Part shown: one piece after another, positions 5,389 through 6,328 of the stretch
Layout: the number at the start of each line of letters is the position of its first letter
How positions within the stretch are numbered: the first letter of the stretch is position 1
Assembly: GCA_040509495.1 (NCBI GenBank)
Contig: JBEVKW010000125.1
Location: 1 to 6,328, forward strand
DNA: 6,328 nt
Source: Terrimonas_A sp040509495
GTDB lineage: Bacteria > Bacteroidota > Bacteroidia > Chitinophagales > Chitinophagaceae
Reading direction: 5' to 3'
Notes under the pieces: generated by a model
What the model was told of the DNA's origin: nothing
Seen by the model: only the letters and a program-made list of their open reading frames with translations
The model's database searches: none
Made by a program: the position numbers and the translations under genes

Positions 5389-5725
5389 TGATGGTAGATC
5401 ATGGGGAAAGCGGTACAACGGGTGATGATATGAGCCACCTAGACGAATCCCATGCGCATATCTCTGCAATGCCCACTGTAGAATTCCCTACTGAACAAAA
5501 CCAGAAATTCCATGATCATGGTCCGCTGTGCACCCGACATGTACCTTCCACTTCCTAGATCCCAACTAAGGTTCGGAGACAGGAACAATGGTAGCTCTAC
5601 TGTCAAGATCCCATCAAAGAATTTCGACCCAATAACCAAAAAGTCGGATTTCGCGTTGGGCACAACGGATCATGGTCATGGGGATTCTGCCCCCACAAAA
5701 GTCCCTATCTGGGCAAACCTCCATT

Positions 5726-5730
5726 AGGAG
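5726..5730 (+). promoter_or_regulatory. Ribosome site AGGAG that fixes the start at 5736
   Basis: AGGAG ends five bases before the ATG at 5736. The alternative upstream GTG at 5730 begins on the last base of this site and so cannot use it. Confidence 0.85.
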
Positions 5731-5735
5731 TGAGC

Positions 5736-6194
5736 ATGAACGCAAAGCGGATCACCCGGATTCTGTCGATCACGGGTGCCGTTCCCGTGACAATGGTCGC
5801 CGGTTGGGTTTCCTACTGGCACACCGTGCACGTGGTTGCATCGCACGGGCAAGACGCGATTACCGCGCACATTATGCCCTTGAGTGTAGAGGGAATGATG
5901 ATCGTTTCCGCCGTCGCGCTGGTGAGCAACCCGAAACAACATCTCCCGAAGATCGCATTCCTTGCGGGTGTTCTGGCCGTTCTTGGCGCCAACATCGCGA
6001 GCGTGCCTTCCCCCGACCCGATTTCCATGATCGTTGCGACATGGCCGGCACTTGCACTTGTGATCACTTCCAAAATGCTACTGGCCCTGTTCATTAAGCC
6101 TGCCCCTGCACGACGCACCGCTCGCACCGTAACCAAGAAAGCGACCACCACTCCTACCCCGCGCACCCGCAAGGCCCCTACAACCACCAAGTGA
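5736..6194 (+). CDS. DUF2637-type four-helix membrane protein, 152 aa
   Basis: Seen: hydrophobic helices at about 8-30, 45-64, 72-91 and 97-120. The signature elements are GWVSYWHTVHVVASHGQ (23-39), MPLSVEGMMI (47-56), LGANIAS (83-89) and ATWPALALVI (101-110). These match DUF2637, 'SY.h...la..hG......~lPLSvDG ... aaNva ... awPalal', with Glu instead of the usual Asp in PLSVDG. A disordered basic tail rich in Thr, Pro, Lys and Arg (121-152) should face the cytoplasm. Known: the family is largely actinomycete, found on mobile elements and phages, and related in layout to Streptomyces Spd plasmid-spread proteins; its biochemical role is unsettled. The gene is about 60% G+C (36/60 and 37/60 in two counted stretches), richer than the packaging genes, and on the opposite strand, suggesting separate acquisition. 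Confidence 0.85.
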   Translation: MNAKRITRILSITGAVPVTMVAGWVSYWHTVHVVASHGQDAITAHIMPLSVEGMMIVSAVALVSNPKQHLPKIAFLAGVLAVLGANIASVPSPDPISMIVATWPALALVITSKMLLALFIKPAPARRTARTVTKKATTTPTPRTRKAPTTTK

Positions 6195-6273
6195 AAGCAA
6201 CTCCCTCCACAATCCCTTACGCACCACATATTCCCTACTCAAGGCACCACCACATAAAGTGAGATAGCAATTC

Positions 6274-6323
6274 GCCCCGGTATCCAGCCGTGAAGGGCAC
6301 CCTATCGAATGGGGTCCGGGGCA
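6274..6323 (+). other. tRNA-like fold lacking a full D-arm and anticodon arm
   Basis: A perfect 7-bp stem pairs GCCCCGG (6274-6280) with CCGGGGC (6316-6322). Directly before the 3' strand lies a 5-bp/7-base-loop arm, ACCCT-ATCGAAT-GGGGT (6299-6315), which abuts the stem without a gap as a T-arm does, with loop bases close to the usual TTCGAAT. TA follows the 5' strand, as at tRNA positions 8-9, and A follows the 3' strand as a discriminator. Only 18 bases remain between (6281-6298), enough for one small hairpin (GCC...GGC). There is no CCA; the bases read CGCAA. It may be a decayed tRNA, a tRNA mimic, or part of an attachment or terminal site. The window ends five bases later. Confidence 0.45.
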
Positions 6324-6328
6324 CGCAA

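Larger units (their letters stand above)
5227..5675. repeat. Cluster of GATCATGG octamers, one pair forming the 12-bp palindrome CCATGATCATGG
   Basis: Exact copies lie at 5322-5329 (inverted), 5397-5404, 5510-5517 (inverted) with 5514-5521, and 5668-5675. A one-mismatch copy (AATCATGG) lies at 5227-5234. The 5510-5521 pair shares its centre to give a perfect 12-bp palindrome. Five exact copies in about 350 bases is far above the roughly 0.01 expected by chance for an octamer on both strands. The only other exact copy I found is inside the portal gene (939-946). The layout resembles binding sites for a dimeric regulator or iterons. Confidence 0.55.
4744..5735. other. Gene-poor control-like region, about 1 kb
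   Basis: Reading both strands I see no gene here that I trust. The few open frames (84 codons minus at 5071-5325, 74 codons minus at 5439-5663, 71 codons plus at 5512-5727) lack good ribosome sites and protein-like composition. The stretch opens with an AT-rich island (14 of 60 G+C at 4861-4920) that includes the palindromes GTTAAC and, shortly after, CCTTATAAGG (4931-4940). It then carries short perfect inverted repeats, recurrent GATCATGG octamers and a promoter candidate, listed separately. It divides leftward from rightward transcription, which fits a regulatory, origin or packaging-signal region; the sequence does not decide between these. Confidence 0.6.

Noticed and set aside
5676..5696. 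TGGGG...CCCCA hairpin before the membrane-protein gene as a terminator
   Set aside because: Stem of only five pairs and no U-run follows on the plus strand.
4744..5735. tRNA genes or a CRISPR array in the gene-poor region
   Set aside because: No GGTTCGAATCC-type T-arm with a matching acceptor stem on either strand, and no regularly spaced identical repeats with spacers.
5813..6229. 138-codon minus-strand frame, and the 141-codon plus frame at 5672-6097
   Set aside because: Both are shadows of the DUF2637 gene caused by its high G+C. Their products are Arg/Ala-rich without family features.

Overview
The window looks like part of a tailed double-stranded DNA phage genome, most likely one infecting an actinomycete such as Streptomyces. 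Four things point there: a large terminase and a portal gene lie close together on the minus strand; the genes are tightly packed, with stop and start codons overlapping by 1-20 bases; the small proteins are of the Cys/His-rich kind common in actinobacteriophages; and a DUF2637-type membrane protein, a family centred on actinomycetes, sits at the right end. The host and the exact phage group are inferences; nothing here identifies a named phage.

Minus-strand packaging block (about 4743 down to 1, read right to left). A candidate promoter and a full-length Shine-Dalgarno sequence precede a 123-residue protein that is the best candidate for the small terminase subunit. It is followed by a 51-residue Cys/His protein, a 58-residue small ORF that contains a long inverted repeat, a 49-residue Cys protein, the large terminase (TerL, 507 residues), two more Cys/His-rich mini-proteins (61 and 63 residues), a 90-residue DUF2829/Tad2-like protein, an 82-residue conserved-looking protein, and the first 377 residues of the portal protein, which runs off the left edge. 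The three smallest genes (4168-4323, 3984-4160, 3532-3681) are easily missed because of their length. A 71-residue plus-strand ORF (3763-3978) interrupts this otherwise single-stranded array.

Gene-poor block (about 4744-5735). I find no convincing gene in roughly 1 kb. It starts with a very AT-rich stretch (14 of 60 bases G+C at 4861-4920) and then carries several perfect short inverted repeats, a recurrent octamer GATCATGG, and a plus-strand promoter candidate whose spacer is overlapped by an operator-like palindrome. It separates the leftward packaging genes from a rightward gene and looks like a control region.

Right end (5736-6328). A plus-strand, distinctly GC-richer gene encodes a four-helix membrane protein of the DUF2637 type with a basic Thr/Pro/Lys tail. 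Beyond it, at 6274-6323, is a tRNA-like fold that has an acceptor-type stem and T-arm but lacks room for a full D-arm and anticodon arm.

Working together: TerS and TerL would recognise and cut concatemeric phage DNA and pump it through the portal into the prohead. The Tad2-like protein, encoded between TerL and portal, would be expected to protect the phage from host Thoeris-type signalling immunity. It is the most biologically striking gene in the window.
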